NCBI GenBank assembly: GCA_005809105.1
Contig: SYLI01000087.1
Span: forward strand, 1 to 48,176
Direction of reading: 5' to 3'
Length of the DNA: 48,176 nt
Origin: Verrucomicrobiales bacterium
GTDB taxonomy: Bacteria > Verrucomicrobiota > Verrucomicrobiia > Limisphaerales > UBA1100
How positions within the stretch are numbered: the stretch's first letter is position 1; each line of letters begins with the position of its first letter. The position numbers and the translations under genes were made by a program. Below the pieces are notes generated by a model that was given only the letters and a program-made list of their open reading frames with translations, was not told where the DNA came from and made no database searches. Of the stretch, positions 26,358 to 36,055 are shown piece by piece.

Positions 26358-28505
26358 TCAACCAAGCGCCTTCTCCAGTTCGCGGTGGTTGATTTTGCCG
26401 CTGCCCAGCACAGGGATCTCACTGACCACACGCACTTCCCTCGGGACGGCGAAATTAGGCAGGCCCTTTGCCTGCAGGACGCGGCGCAACTCGCCCACAT
26501 CCAGCCGCGCCTCGTTGGTGATGGCCACCAACGACTCGCCCTTCTCCGCATCGCTGCGGGAGAGAACGGCGATCTGACAGTGCTCTCCAAACTGCGGGAA
26601 CGCGCCGGCCAGCGCATCCTCCACCGCCGTCAGACTCACCATTTCGCCGCCCACCTTGGCGAAGCGCTTCGCGCGGCCGCGAATGTAGATGAACCGGTCC
26701 GCATCCACATGCGCGATGTCGCCGGTGTCGTACCAGCCGCCCAATGCCGCGAACGCCGCGTGCGCATCCGGGTTGAGATAGCCCTTCATGATGTTGGGCC
26801 CGCGCAGGAACAAGCGCCCACCCTCCGCCACGCCGTCCACGGGCTCGATGCGATAATCCATCGCCGGGAAAAGACGCCCGACGGAACCAGCGCGCGACTC
26901 GATCACGGTGTTGACGCTCGCCACAGGGCTGGTTTCGGTGGCGCCGTAGCCCTCGTGAATGCGAACCCCAAATTCGCGCGCCCAGAGTTCGCGCGTCGCC
27001 TCCTGAACCTTTTCGGCGCCGCAGATGAGATAGCGCAGTCGGGCAAAGTCCGCCGGGTGCGCCGCGCGCGCATAGCCCGTCACGAAGGTGTTGGTTCCCA
27101 GGAGCACCGTGCAGTCACGGTCGTAAAAGGCCGCGGGAATCTGCCGGTAGGACAGCGGTGAAGGAAAGAGGTAGGCGTACATGCCGCGCACGAGCGGCAG
27201 CAGCAACCCCACCGTCAGCCCGAAGGAGTGGAAGAGCGGCAGACAGGTGAACACCCGATCCCTGTCCTGCAGGTCGATCACCGCCGCGCACTGCCTCACG
27301 TTCGCCAGGAGGTTGCGATGTGTGAGCTCCACGGCCTTGGGCTGGCCTTCGGACCCGCTGGTAAAGAGAACCACGGCCGTATCGGCGGAGGGCGGGCAGG
27401 GCCCCTCCCACGCGCAGCACCGGTGGCGCAGCGCGCACAGCAGCCGCGCCGACGCAGAAATCCCATCGCGAATGTCCTCGATGAACACCAGCGTGATCCC
27501 CGATTTCACCAACAGGGCAAGATCGAGCTTGGCTTTTTCAACAAACGAACGGGAGGTGATGATGTGGCGCAGTCCTGCGATCTGGGCACACTGCAGCATC
27601 GCCGCCGTGCCTGCCGAATAATTGAGCAGCGCAGGCACGCGGCCGGCCGCCCACAGGCTGCACAAGGTTGCCGCATGGACGTTGGCATTGGGCAACAGCA
27701 CTCCCACACGCCCGCCTTCGCTCACCGGCAGCGACTTCCACTGCCTGGAGAGCAGGTCGGCGCCCATCATCAATTCACGGTAGGTGAGCACCCTGCCACT
27801 CGTATCCTCCAGCACGACATGGCGGGGCTGCTGCCGGGCCATTTGCGCCACGGCCTTAAGGAGGGTCACCGGCCCATGTTCCATCTCGACTTCAAATTGC
27901 TGACTCACCATTCGGTCGCGCGCCCACTGGGTCAGCCGCCCTCGCGCTTCCCCCGAGTCGATCCCCGGATATGCGGGCGGGGCGGTGGGATCGGAGAAGT
28001 GCGTGGTGACTTTGGGAAACCACTTCGTCCAGCCCGCGTGCGGCGACCGGGCCACGCGCTGCGCCCCTCGCAGGTGGCAAAAGATCACGCGCGCTCCCGT
28101 CTTGTGCAGTAGAAAGCCCGTGCCGTCGAAGAGCCGCTGCAGGGTGCCCGTGCGCGACATTCGCCCCTCGGCGAAAAGCACGAGCTTGCCCCCGGCCTCC
28201 AAGTGCTCGGCCATGTGCTTGGCGGCGTAGGGCGAGCCTTCGTCGATGAGGATGATTCGGGGATTGGAGAGGATCCACGCATGCAACCTGCTGACCCGCG
28301 CCGGCAGCGACGACGCCACGAATTTCCAGTCGGGTTCCAGCGCCAGCCCCACGAACAGCCAGTCAATCCAGGAGAGGTGATTGGGCACCAGCAAGAGCGG
28401 GCCTGGTGCGCGCGCGGCCCGCGCGTTCACCGCACTCCAGCGAAAAAGCACGCGCAGCACCCCGCGCATCATCGCCAGGAACAGCCGGTTGGCCCACGGG
28501 TTCAT
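26358..28505 (-). CDS. aas: Aas-type fusion: 1-acylglycerophosphate-like acyltransferase plus acyl-ACP synthetase
   Basis: The 715-residue length matches E. coli Aas (719). Residues about 1-190 are a PlsC-type acyltransferase: LVPNHLSWIDWLFVG carries the HxxxxD catalytic motif and VLFAEGRMSRTG the lipid-phosphate motif (FAEGR for the usual FPEGR). Residues about 215-715 are an AMP-forming ligase: VLFTSGSEGQPKAVELTHRN, GYGATETSP, GWYDTGDIAHVD and VLGSGKINH, with the adenylation lysine. Aas re-acylates lysophospholipids at the membrane using fatty acids activated on ACP, for phospholipid repair. The typical lysophospholipid flippase LplT is not adjacent. The ORF converges on the ABC exporter with an 18-base gap and is divergent from the APC permease. 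Confidence 0.88.
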   Translation of the reverse strand: MNPWANRLFLAMMRGVLRVLFRWSAVNARAARAPGPLLLVPNHLSWIDWLFVGLALEPDWKFVASSLPARVSRLHAWILSNPRIILIDEGSPYAAKHMAEHLEAGGKLVLFAEGRMSRTGTLQRLFDGTGFLLHKTGARVIFCHLRGAQRVARSPHAGWTKWFPKVTTHFSDPTAPPAYPGIDSGEARGRLTQWARDRMVSQQFEVEMEHGPVTLLKAVAQMARQQPRHVVLEDTSGRVLTYRELMMGADLLSRQWKSLPVSEGGRVGVLLPNANVHAATLCSLWAAGRVPALLNYSAGTAAMLQCAQIAGLRHIITSRSFVEKAKLDLALLVKSGITLVFIEDIRDGISASARLLCALRHRCCAWEGPCPPSADTAVVLFTSGSEGQPKAVELTHRNLLANVRQCAAVIDLQDRDRVFTCLPLFHSFGLTVGLLLPLVRGMYAYLFPSPLSYRQIPAAFYDRDCTVLLGTNTFVTGYARAAHPADFARLRYLICGAEKVQEATRELWAREFGVRIHEGYGATETSPVASVNTVIESRAGSVGRLFPAMDYRIEPVDGVAEGGRLFLRGPNIMKGYLNPDAHAAFAALGGWYDTGDIAHVDADRFIYIRGRAKRFAKVGGEMVSLTAVEDALAGAFPQFGEHCQIAVLSRSDAEKGESLVAITNEARLDVGELRRVLQAKGLPNFAVPREVRVVSEIPVLGSGKINHRELEKALG

Positions 28506-28603
28506 GGGGCCGCAGGATAGGCCGCCCCCCGGCCCGTGGCGAACCCATTCATGCCGGAAGGATTGCCGCAGCGGCCGTGACTGTGTTAAATGCTCCGCTT
28601 GGC

Positions 28604-29947
28604 GTGAGCAGCGTCCCCCAATCCCCCCGAAAAATCGGATTCTACTCCGCCACGGCTGCGGTGATCGCCTCGATGATTGGCGCGGGCATCTTCGGCTCCA
28701 CGGGCGGATTTGCCTACAAGCTGGGGAACGAAGCTGACGTGCTCTTGGTGTGGCTCTTCTGCGGGGGCTTCGCGCTGGCCGGCGCGCTCTCGCTGGGTGA
28801 GATGGCGGGCATGATGCCTCGTGCCGGCGGCTGCTACCTTTTCAACCGCGAGGTGTACGGCGCCACCGTGGGCTACCTCAGCGGCGTGCTGACCATCCTG
28901 CTGGCGTTCATTGGCGCACTCGCCTTCATCGCGCTGCTGCTCGGCCACTACGTCGGCGAATTCGTCCCCAAGGCGCCGCCCGCCGCCACGGCCGCCCTCG
29001 CGGTGGCGATGTTCAGTCTGGTTCATTGCGCGGGACTGGAAATGGGAACGCGCGTGAATGACGCGTTCACCGTCTTCAAGCTGGGCGTGTTGGCCGCGTT
29101 CGTCGTGGCCGGGCTGTCTGCGAAGGACATGGCGGCGCCGTTGGAGATTCCCCCGCAGGGCTGGCCCGGCGTGTTCTCCGCCCCCTTTGCCGCGGCGATG
29201 GTTTCTGCCAGTTTCGCCTACATGGGATGGGAGACCACGACCTTCATCAGCAGCGAGGTGCGTTTCCCCGAGCGCAATGTCCCGCGCTCGCTGCTGGCGG
29301 GCACGCTCGTCGTGACGGCCACCTACCTTCTGGTCACCTGGGTGTATCTGCGGGCGCTCTCCCCCACCGAGATGGTCGCGCGCGCGGCCGACGGAACGGT
29401 GTCGGGCGTGTTTGACGTGGGCCTCCGGGCGGCGCGCCGCCTCTTTGATGGCGATGTGAGGGTGTGGTTTAATTCCATGATCCTCATCGTGCTGCTGTCC
29501 ACGCTGAGCACGGTGACGATGGTGGGCGCACGCGTGTTGCGCGCCATGTCCCAGGCCGGGCAACTGCCGGCCGCCCTTGACCACCTGAACGCGCGCGGAG
29601 CCCCGGGGCGGGCGCTGATCGTCCAGGGGGCCGGCACGATTCTCTTCATCGTGGCCGCGCGCAGCTTTCAAAATGCCGACACGCTGCTGCAGTACATCGG
29701 CCTGCCGCTCACCCTCGTGATGGGTGCCGCGGTCCTGGGCGTCATCGTCCTGCGCCGGCGAGACCCCGGCCGCCCCCGGCCATTCCGCGTGCCGCTCTAC
29801 CCGCTTCCTCCGCTGCTCTTTGGCGCGCTGGCGTGCTGGATGGTGGTTTCTTCGGTGCGGGAAAACCCCGCCGCCGCGCTGGCGTCGGCCGGCACCATCG
29901 CCCTGCTGCTCCTGCTGAGGCCCGTGCTCTCCCGGCCCGTACGTTAG
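28604..29947 (+). CDS. APC-superfamily amino acid permease, probable GTG start
   Basis: The product, about 447 residues with roughly 12 membrane helices, shows KIGFYSATAAVIASMIGAGI, the GxG-containing first helix of amino acid-polyamine-organocation permeases. GALSLGEMAGMMPRAGGCY and FIGALAFIALLLGHYVG follow, with ASFAYMGWETTTFISSEV in helix 6. It probably imports or exchanges an amino acid by a proton- or amine-coupled mechanism. The open frame extends to 28406, but this would overlap the divergent aas gene and encode a proline/arginine-rich leader. I therefore choose GTG at 28604; GTG at 28583 or 28577 is possible. It ends 2 bases before the convergent oxidoreductase gene. Confidence 0.85.
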   Translation: MSSVPQSPRKIGFYSATAAVIASMIGAGIFGSTGGFAYKLGNEADVLLVWLFCGGFALAGALSLGEMAGMMPRAGGCYLFNREVYGATVGYLSGVLTILLAFIGALAFIALLLGHYVGEFVPKAPPAATAALAVAMFSLVHCAGLEMGTRVNDAFTVFKLGVLAAFVVAGLSAKDMAAPLEIPPQGWPGVFSAPFAAAMVSASFAYMGWETTTFISSEVRFPERNVPRSLLAGTLVVTATYLLVTWVYLRALSPTEMVARAADGTVSGVFDVGLRAARRLFDGDVRVWFNSMILIVLLSTLSTVTMVGARVLRAMSQAGQLPAALDHLNARGAPGRALIVQGAGTILFIVAARSFQNADTLLQYIGLPLTLVMGAAVLGVIVLRRRDPGRPRPFRVPLYPLPPLLFGALACWMVVSSVRENPAAALASAGTIALLLLLRPVLSRPVR

Positions 29948-29949
29948 GG

Positions 29950-32034
29950 TCACTTCACCTTGCGGAATTGCACGGCGTCGCAGACGACGTAGCCGTCGGC
30001 GGCCTTGTTGGACACCGTCACCATCGTGGCCTTCCCCGCCGGCAGCGTGAACCGGCCCAGAACACTGCCTCCGGCAGCGCGCGCATCGCGCTGGTTCACC
30101 TTCACCGTCCGGGGCGCCGCGCCCGCCACCGCGATGGCGACCGGCGTGTTCGTGGCTCGATTTGCAAAGGGGGGAAAGTGCAGCACGATTTCGTATTCTC
30201 CCGCCTCCTTGAGGTCGGGGGTGAAGGTCAGTTCCATCGCCCCATTGCGGCTGTCGCCATCATGCACATAGCCTTCGCCGACCTTCCAGGGTTGCGAGCG
30301 CGACGGCGTCCAGTCGCCCATGGCGCGCGCCTCGCCCTCGTCCATCACCACGCCCTCGAGTTTCACATCCAGGCGCGCCGCGGCTCCCCCGGCTTTGGGG
30401 CCTTTCCACTCCAACACCTGTTGGTCGGCCGAGAGGCGGGCGCGCAGCTTGGGATAGTTGATGCGCTGCACCGCCACGTGCTCGTCGATTGCCTGCAGTG
30501 CCGCCGTCGCGGCCGTTTGCCCAAGCACCATGAAGACCGGCTCCATGCGGATCGAGCCGTAGGCAATGTGCGTGGCCGAGAGGCAGACCGGCACGAGAAG
30601 GTTGACGCATTCGGTTTCCTTGGGCACCAGGGCGCGGTAGCTGATGGGAAAGGGCGAAAAGCCGCCCACCTGCACGTCGCCTTCATTGCGCACGTGCCCG
30701 GCCGCGTCCACATGGCGCTGGGTGTGGTGCGAGTCCATGGTGTACGCCGCCAGTCCCGCCGGATCCTCCACCACTTCGCGGCCCTGGCAGTGGTGCTGCG
30801 TCATCACATAGGCACCCACCATGCGCCGCGCCTCGCGCACATAGAGCTGCTCGGGCCAATGGCCGGTGTCGGCAAATTCATCCCTGCACCGGCCCCAGCG
30901 CGAAACTTCCTGGCGCACCGCCTGTGGCACGCGCGGATGGTTGGCCAGCGTCCACATGAGTCCCTGCTGATAGTCGCGGTGCCGCGCGGTGATCTTCCCG
31001 CGCTCCGCATGGCTGGCCGCGGGGTAGTCATAATTCTGGCCGATGAAGTCGGTGGAGAACCCATGGTTGTTGTTGATGTCCGTCTTGCGGTTGGGCATGG
31101 CGGAAAAACTCCACGGCACGCCCTTGTACCCGGCCTCGTAGTTTCGGAAGAGCAGCTCGTACCAGCGTTCGTCGTATCCCGCCGGCTTCTCCCATGCGAG
31201 GCGATTGTCCGGATGATCGGTGAGGCACATGCGAAAATTGTAAGCCTGCACGCGCACATCTGCAGCGCCCTCGACGCCGGGCCCGTTGGGGTCGATGAAA
31301 GGCAGCAGGCCGCTGGCCGTGTCGCCCCGCTTCACGTAGGGATCCACACCCACCACGAATTGGTGGTGCCTTGCGTTCTTGGTCTGCACCCCGTTGAGCG
31401 TTTCCTTGAACTGGCTGTTGGCCTCGCGCCCGATGACATGACTGGTGCCGGCCGCCGCCATGAGATCGCCCTCGTAGGTGGCATCGATGAACACCTTCGC
31501 CCGAAACACGCGCCCCGACTCGGTCGCGATCGACACGATGCGCGTGGCGTCTTTCACGACTCCCTCCTTTTGACGGAGCCGCTCGCCGCGCACCACCTCC
31601 ACGCCCGCCTCGCGCGCCCATGCCTCCAGCACGAGCAGGGCGGCACTCGGCTCGAAGGTCCACATGGCGTCCTCGGCCAAGCCCGTCCTGCTCTGGCCGC
31701 CATCACGGTACGCCTCGCGCTGCTGCCAGCGCCACGAGTCGGGCTTTGTGTAGTGCGTGCGAATCCGCTGGTAGAACTCCCGCGAAATGCCGCCAATCGC
31801 GGCCTTGTTGCCAATGTCCGTCTGTCCCAGCCCACCGGTGGTGAGCCCGCCAATCCGGCGGGTTGGCTCGATGAGAACCACCGTGCGCCCCATGCGCCGC
31901 GCTTGCACCGCCGCGGCCACGCCGCCCGACGTGCCGCCGTAAATGCACAGGTCAGGTTCGGCGGCCGCCGAGACTCCCACGATGAACAAGGCTCCCGCAA
32001 CGACACCCCAGCCTTGAGGATGCATGGCTTTCAT
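29950..32034 (-). CDS. Secreted FAD-dependent oxidoreductase with C-terminal beta-sandwich domain
   Basis: The product has about 694 residues. It begins with an export signal (MKAMHPQGWGVVAGALFIVG, cleaved near SAAA). PDLCIYGGTSGGVAAAVQARRMG is the dinucleotide-binding loop, followed by VVLIEPTRRIGGLTTGGLGQ, typical of the FAD_oxidored family (PF12831) common in Planctomycetes and Verrucomicrobia. The last 135 residues (from WTPSRSQPWKVGEGYVHDGD to VVCDAVQFRKVK) form a beta-rich domain like the C-terminal modules of xanthan-lyase-related proteins, perhaps for binding glycans. The substrate is unknown; oxidation of sugars or polyols from polymers is the usual guess. The ATG at 32043 is the alternative start. 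Confidence 0.88.
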   Translation of the reverse strand: MKAMHPQGWGVVAGALFIVGVSAAAEPDLCIYGGTSGGVAAAVQARRMGRTVVLIEPTRRIGGLTTGGLGQTDIGNKAAIGGISREFYQRIRTHYTKPDSWRWQQREAYRDGGQSRTGLAEDAMWTFEPSAALLVLEAWAREAGVEVVRGERLRQKEGVVKDATRIVSIATESGRVFRAKVFIDATYEGDLMAAAGTSHVIGREANSQFKETLNGVQTKNARHHQFVVGVDPYVKRGDTASGLLPFIDPNGPGVEGAADVRVQAYNFRMCLTDHPDNRLAWEKPAGYDERWYELLFRNYEAGYKGVPWSFSAMPNRKTDINNNHGFSTDFIGQNYDYPAASHAERGKITARHRDYQQGLMWTLANHPRVPQAVRQEVSRWGRCRDEFADTGHWPEQLYVREARRMVGAYVMTQHHCQGREVVEDPAGLAAYTMDSHHTQRHVDAAGHVRNEGDVQVGGFSPFPISYRALVPKETECVNLLVPVCLSATHIAYGSIRMEPVFMVLGQTAATAALQAIDEHVAVQRINYPKLRARLSADQQVLEWKGPKAGGAAARLDVKLEGVVMDEGEARAMGDWTPSRSQPWKVGEGYVHDGDSRNGAMELTFTPDLKEAGEYEIVLHFPPFANRATNTPVAIAVAGAAPRTVKVNQRDARAAGGSVLGRFTLPAGKATMVTVSNKAADGYVVCDAVQFRKVK

Positions 32035-32052
32035 CGGCTCCACAGTGCCGCT

Positions 32053-32075
32053 GGGTTTGCCTCCCTGTCAAACCC
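32053..32075. promoter_or_regulatory. 7-bp inverted repeat in the divergent region before the DUF1549 gene
   Basis: gggtttg (32053-32059) and caaaccc (32069-32075) are exact inverted copies in the 107-base gap between the divergent FAD oxidoreductase and DUF1549/1553 genes. A second small palindrome, ggacgc-atgga-gcgtcc, lies at 32107-32123, 18 bases before the ATG. Either could be a regulator site for a shared control region; no promoter elements can be named. Confidence 0.3.
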
Positions 32076-32141
32076 GCCCCGGCACGCGAAGCCCCAAATG
32101 CAGGCTGGACGCATGGAGCGTCCCCGCGCCATCCTAAGGGC

Positions 32142-34562
32142 ATGTTCCGCAGACTGCGCCCCGCATTGCCGGCCATGGCATTGATGGCGCTTGGTGCGCA
32201 GGCCGCACCGGTGGACTTTGCGCACCAGATCGTGCCGATCCTGCGCGAGCATTGCACCCAGTGCCATGCGGGAGACAAAAAGAAGGGTGGGCTCTCGATC
32301 AACACGAGGGCCGAATTGCTGGCGGGCGGAGAGAGTGGCAAGGCGCTGGTGCCGGGCAGCGGCGCCAAGTCGCGATTGATCGAGGCCGTCCTGTCGGCAG
32401 ATCCCGACCGGCGGATGCCTCAGAAGGGAGCGCGGCTTCCGGTTGAGAAGGTGAATTTGTTGCGCCAATGGATCGATGAAGGCGCGGCGTGGCAGGATGG
32501 ATTCACCTTCAAGCCGCCCGCCTACGAGCCACCGCTTCGGCCCCGGCGTCCGGTGTTGCCGCCGGCAAGGGACGGACGCACCCATGCCATCGACCGCATC
32601 CTTGACGAGTACGCCACCCAGCACCGGTTGCCCCGGCCTCAGCCCTTGGCAGACGAGGCGTTCGCCCGGCGTGTGCACCTGGACTTGGTGGGCCTGTTGC
32701 CAGAGCCCGACGCGCTGGACCGGTTTCTCGCGGACACCTCGCCGGACAAACGCGCCCGGCTCGTGCGGGCATTGCTCGCGCAAGACACCACGTACGCCGA
32801 ACACTGGCTGACGTTCTGGAATGATCTGCTTCGGAACGACTATTCAGGAACGGGCTTCATCACCGGGGGGCGCAAGCAAATCACGGGCTGGCTCTACCGG
32901 GCGCTCGTGGAAAACAAGCCCTACGACCAGTTCGTTCGCGAGCTGATCGCCTATTCGCCGGAAAGCGAGGGCTTCGCTGCGGGCATCAAGTGGCGCGGTG
33001 ATGTGAGCGCGGGCGCGACCACTGAAATCCAGTTTGCCCAGTCCGTCGGGCAGGCGTTTCTGGGCATCAACCTCAAGTGCGCTTCCTGCCACGACAGCTT
33101 CATCGACCGGTGGAAACTGGACGAATCCTTCGGACTGGCGGCGATTTACGCCACCGGCAGGTTGGAGATTCACCGGTGCGACAAGCCGGTGGGCAGAACG
33201 GCAAAGGCGTCCTGGCTGTTTCCTGAACTGGGCCAGGTGGACGCGGGCGCGCCGCAGCCGCAACGGCTCAAGCAGCTCGCCGCGCTGATGACTCACCCGG
33301 ACAATGGGCGATTGACGCGCACCATAGTGAATCGCATGTGGCACCGGCTCATGGGCCGTGGCGTTGTGCATCCCACCGACGCGATGCAGACCGAACCGTG
33401 GAGCCATGATCTGCTCGACCATCTGGCGGTGCATCTGGCGGACCAGAAGTTTGACCTCAAGCAAACGCTGGAGCTGATCGCCACATCTGCCGCCTATCAG
33501 TCGCACGCCGAGGTGATGGGCGCCGATGCTGCAGAGCGGGGCTACCAGTTTGCCGGTCCCCGCGCCAAGCGTCTCACCGCGGAGCAGTTCGTGGATGCCG
33601 TGTGGCAAATCACCAGCACGGCGCCCGCGCGCCACGACGCGCCCGTGGTTCGTGGCCGTGCGAGCGTTTCAGCCCCGCAGGACGCGACGACCACGGCGCG
33701 CTGGATTTGGTCCCACGCCAACGCCACCCGCGCGCCCGCGGGCGAAGTGCTCGTGGCGCGCGCCAGAGTGAACCTCAAGTCTGTACCGCTCCGGGCCGGC
33801 GCGGTGGTCACGGCCGACAACAGTTTCGCGCTCTACGTCAATGGAGCGGCGGCCGGTGCCAGCGAGAATTGGGAGAGCCCCGTGGCGTTATCTCTGGCTG
33901 CGCGCCTGAAAGCCGGAACCAACGAGATCGTGCTCGTGGCAAAAAATGGTGGCGCGGGCCCGAATCCGGCGGGGGCGTTCTTCGAGTCAAGAATCCAGCT
34001 CGCGGGCGGGGAAACCGTGACCGTTGGGACGGACACCACATGGCAGGTGACCCAGACCGTTCCCGATAACCGCGGCCGATTCAAGACGGAGCCTGCGGAT
34101 TGGCGTCCGGCCGTGGCGGTGCCCGACGCCTCGGTTTGGCATTCGAGCATCGGCAGACAATTGGGCGCGCAGCTCGCACAGGCAGCGACCAGTCCTCAGC
34201 CCATGGTTCGCGCCTCGCTCATGAAAAATGACTTTCTCATGCGCGGCTTGGGGCGGCCGCACCGGGAACAAATCGTGAGCGTGCGGCCGAGCGACTTGAC
34301 GACGCTGGAAGCGATCGACCTCAACAACGGCCCACTGCTCGCGGCGCGGCTGGAGCAGGGCGCAGCGCACATCCTTGCAAAGCCGTGGCCGGACGCCGAC
34401 GCGCTCGCGCATTGGATTTTCAAATTTGCGCTCTCGCGCAGTCCCGGACCGAAGGAGCTGGCGTCGTGCCGCGATCTGCTGGGCAGGACGCCCACGGCAC
34501 AAGGCGTCGCCGACCTGCTTTGGGCGGTGTTGATGCTGCCAGAGTTCCAACTCGTCAGATGA
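32142..34562 (+). CDS. DUF1549/DUF1553 protein with PSCyt1-type CxxCH and an inserted beta domain
   Basis: The 806-residue secreted protein has a signal peptide (to about residue 22), then VPILREHCTQCHAGDKKKGG, a planctomycete-type cytochrome motif (PSCyt1) with CTQCH at 38-42. The DUF1549 region (AFARRVHLDLVGLLPEPDAL) contains a second CxxCH, CASCH at about 313, in LGINLKCASCHDSF. The DUF1553 region starts near LTRTIVNRMWHRLMGRGVVH. An extra domain of about 125 residues (about 520-645, WIWSHANATRAPAGEV to TWQVTQTV) interrupts it; its pattern LYVNGAAAGASENW suggests a galactose-binding-like fold. These proteins are thought to act in extracellular polysaccharide use in this phylum; no enzymatic activity is proven. 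The DUF1501 gene follows after 4 bases. Confidence 0.9.
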   Translation: MFRRLRPALPAMALMALGAQAAPVDFAHQIVPILREHCTQCHAGDKKKGGLSINTRAELLAGGESGKALVPGSGAKSRLIEAVLSADPDRRMPQKGARLPVEKVNLLRQWIDEGAAWQDGFTFKPPAYEPPLRPRRPVLPPARDGRTHAIDRILDEYATQHRLPRPQPLADEAFARRVHLDLVGLLPEPDALDRFLADTSPDKRARLVRALLAQDTTYAEHWLTFWNDLLRNDYSGTGFITGGRKQITGWLYRALVENKPYDQFVRELIAYSPESEGFAAGIKWRGDVSAGATTEIQFAQSVGQAFLGINLKCASCHDSFIDRWKLDESFGLAAIYATGRLEIHRCDKPVGRTAKASWLFPELGQVDAGAPQPQRLKQLAALMTHPDNGRLTRTIVNRMWHRLMGRGVVHPTDAMQTEPWSHDLLDHLAVHLADQKFDLKQTLELIATSAAYQSHAEVMGADAAERGYQFAGPRAKRLTAEQFVDAVWQITSTAPARHDAPVVRGRASVSAPQDATTTARWIWSHANATRAPAGEVLVARARVNLKSVPLRAGAVVTADNSFALYVNGAAAGASENWESPVALSLAARLKAGTNEIVLVAKNGGAGPNPAGAFFESRIQLAGGETVTVGTDTTWQVTQTVPDNRGRFKTEPADWRPAVAVPDASVWHSSIGRQLGAQLAQAATSPQPMVRASLMKNDFLMRGLGRPHREQIVSVRPSDLTTLEAIDLNNGPLLAARLEQGAAHILAKPWPDADALAHWIFKFALSRSPGPKELASCRDLLGRTPTAQGVADLLWAVLMLPEFQLVR

Positions 34563-34566
34563 ACGC

Positions 34567-36012
34567 ATGAAGGGCATGCCACACGAATCCCCGGACACCC
34601 GCCGCGAGTTTCTCAAACAACTCGCCGCCGCTGGCGCAGCGACCCTGGCGATGGGCGAGCCCCGGCTACGGGCCGATGAGGGGGTGGCGCGCCCGGCGGC
34701 CACGGCCGATGCGTGCATTCTCCTGTGGATGGCGGGTGGCATGGCCGCGCCGGAGACTTTTGATCCCAAGCGATATCAGCCCTTCGAAAAGGGAGTGCCG
34801 GCCAAAAACATTCTCAGCACGTTCCCGTCCATTCCGACGGCGGTGGACGGCGTGCGCATTTGCCAGGGGCTTGAGCATCTGGCCAGGGTGATGGATCGGG
34901 CCACGCTCATCCGCAGCGCCGTCCAGCCGGACTTGGGGCACATCCTCCACTCGCGCCATCAGTACCACTGGCACACGGGCTATGTGCCGCCGCAGACCGT
35001 GGCGTGCCCGCATCTGGGCGCGTGGATGGCCCGGGTGCTGGGCCCGCGCAACCCCGTGATGCCCGCCTTCATCAACATCGGACAGCGGCTGGAGGGGGTG
35101 GGAGAGCAGGAGGAGTTGAAGGCCTTCACCACGGGCGGATTCTTTGGCAGCGAGTTTGGCCCGATGAATCTGCCCTACCCGGACGACGCGGCGCAGTCGG
35201 TGCGCCCGCCCAAGGGGATGGAGCCGGGCCGGTTTTCGAACCGGCAGAAACTCTTCCGCGCCTTGCTGGATGGCAATCCGCAGCGGGACCAGATGAGTGA
35301 CCACCAGCAGCAATCGCTGCTGCGCTCGATGGAGAACGCGCACCGGCTGCTCAGCTCCCGGGAGCGCGCGGCGTTTGACCTCACGCTCGAGCCGCGGGAG
35401 AATTTCGACGCGTACAACACGGGCCGGTTTGGTCAGGGTTGCCTGCTGGCGCGCCGACTGGTGGAACAGGGCGCGCGCTTCGTCGAGGTCACCACCGAGT
35501 ACGTGCCCTTCCTGCATTGGGACACGCACGCCAACGGCCACGAAACCGTGGCCCGCCTTCACCGCGACATGGACCGGCCCATCGCCCGGCTCGTGCTGGA
35601 TTTGGAACGGCTCGGGCTGCTCGACCGCACGTTGGTGGTCATCGCCAGTGAATTCAGCCGCGACGCCCTGATCGAGGGGGTGCCCGGCTCCAACGCCCGC
35701 GATCAGGCCACCGCACCCAGCGACACCCTGCAGGAGGCCAAGCACTACGGGCTTCACCGGCATTGGACCGGCGGCACCAGCGTCGTGCTCTTTGGCGGCG
35801 GAATGAAGCGCGGCTATGTGCACGGCGCCACATCCGATGAGCGTCCCTTGGTCGCGGTGAAGAATCCCGTGAGTGTGAGCGACCTGCACGCGACACTTTT
35901 CACCGCGATGGGCATCAGCCCAAAGACCTCGTTCGATGTCGAGCGCCGGCCCTTCTACGCCACTGAGGACGGCAAAGGCCGCGCCGTCCGCGAGGTGTTT
36001 GCGCGGGGCTGA
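34567..36012 (+). CDS. DUF1501 family Tat-exported sulfatase-like protein
   Basis: The 481-residue protein has a twin-arginine signal (PDTRREFLKQLAAAGAATLA) and belongs to DUF1501, which shares the alkaline phosphatase/sulfatase fold. ACILLWMAGGMAAPETFDPK is the family opening, followed by HSRHQYHWHTGYVPPQ, EYVPFLHWDTHANGHE, VVIASEFSRD and VSVSDLHATLFTAMGI. It is nearly always encoded directly after a DUF1549/1553 gene in Planctomycetes and Verrucomicrobia, and here the spacing is only 4 bases, so the pair is one transcript. The catalytic residue equivalent to formylglycine is not visible as C-x-P-x-R, so it is not a standard sulfatase. A second in-frame ATG at 34576 is an equally good start. 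Confidence 0.92.
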   Translation: MKGMPHESPDTRREFLKQLAAAGAATLAMGEPRLRADEGVARPAATADACILLWMAGGMAAPETFDPKRYQPFEKGVPAKNILSTFPSIPTAVDGVRICQGLEHLARVMDRATLIRSAVQPDLGHILHSRHQYHWHTGYVPPQTVACPHLGAWMARVLGPRNPVMPAFINIGQRLEGVGEQEELKAFTTGGFFGSEFGPMNLPYPDDAAQSVRPPKGMEPGRFSNRQKLFRALLDGNPQRDQMSDHQQQSLLRSMENAHRLLSSRERAAFDLTLEPRENFDAYNTGRFGQGCLLARRLVEQGARFVEVTTEYVPFLHWDTHANGHETVARLHRDMDRPIARLVLDLERLGLLDRTLVVIASEFSRDALIEGVPGSNARDQATAPSDTLQEAKHYGLHRHWTGGTSVVLFGGGMKRGYVHGATSDERPLVAVKNPVSVSDLHATLFTAMGISPKTSFDVERRPFYATEDGKGRAVREVFARG

Positions 36013-36055
36013 TTTGGGTTTGATTGGCATCCGGCCCCGCCCCATCATCGCGGCC

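Noticed and set aside
29833-32184. A 783-codon plus-strand open frame
   Set aside because: It is antisense to the FAD-dependent oxidoreductase, whose motifs are intact. Long antisense frames are expected at this GC content, and its translation is Arg/His/Ala-rich with no family match.
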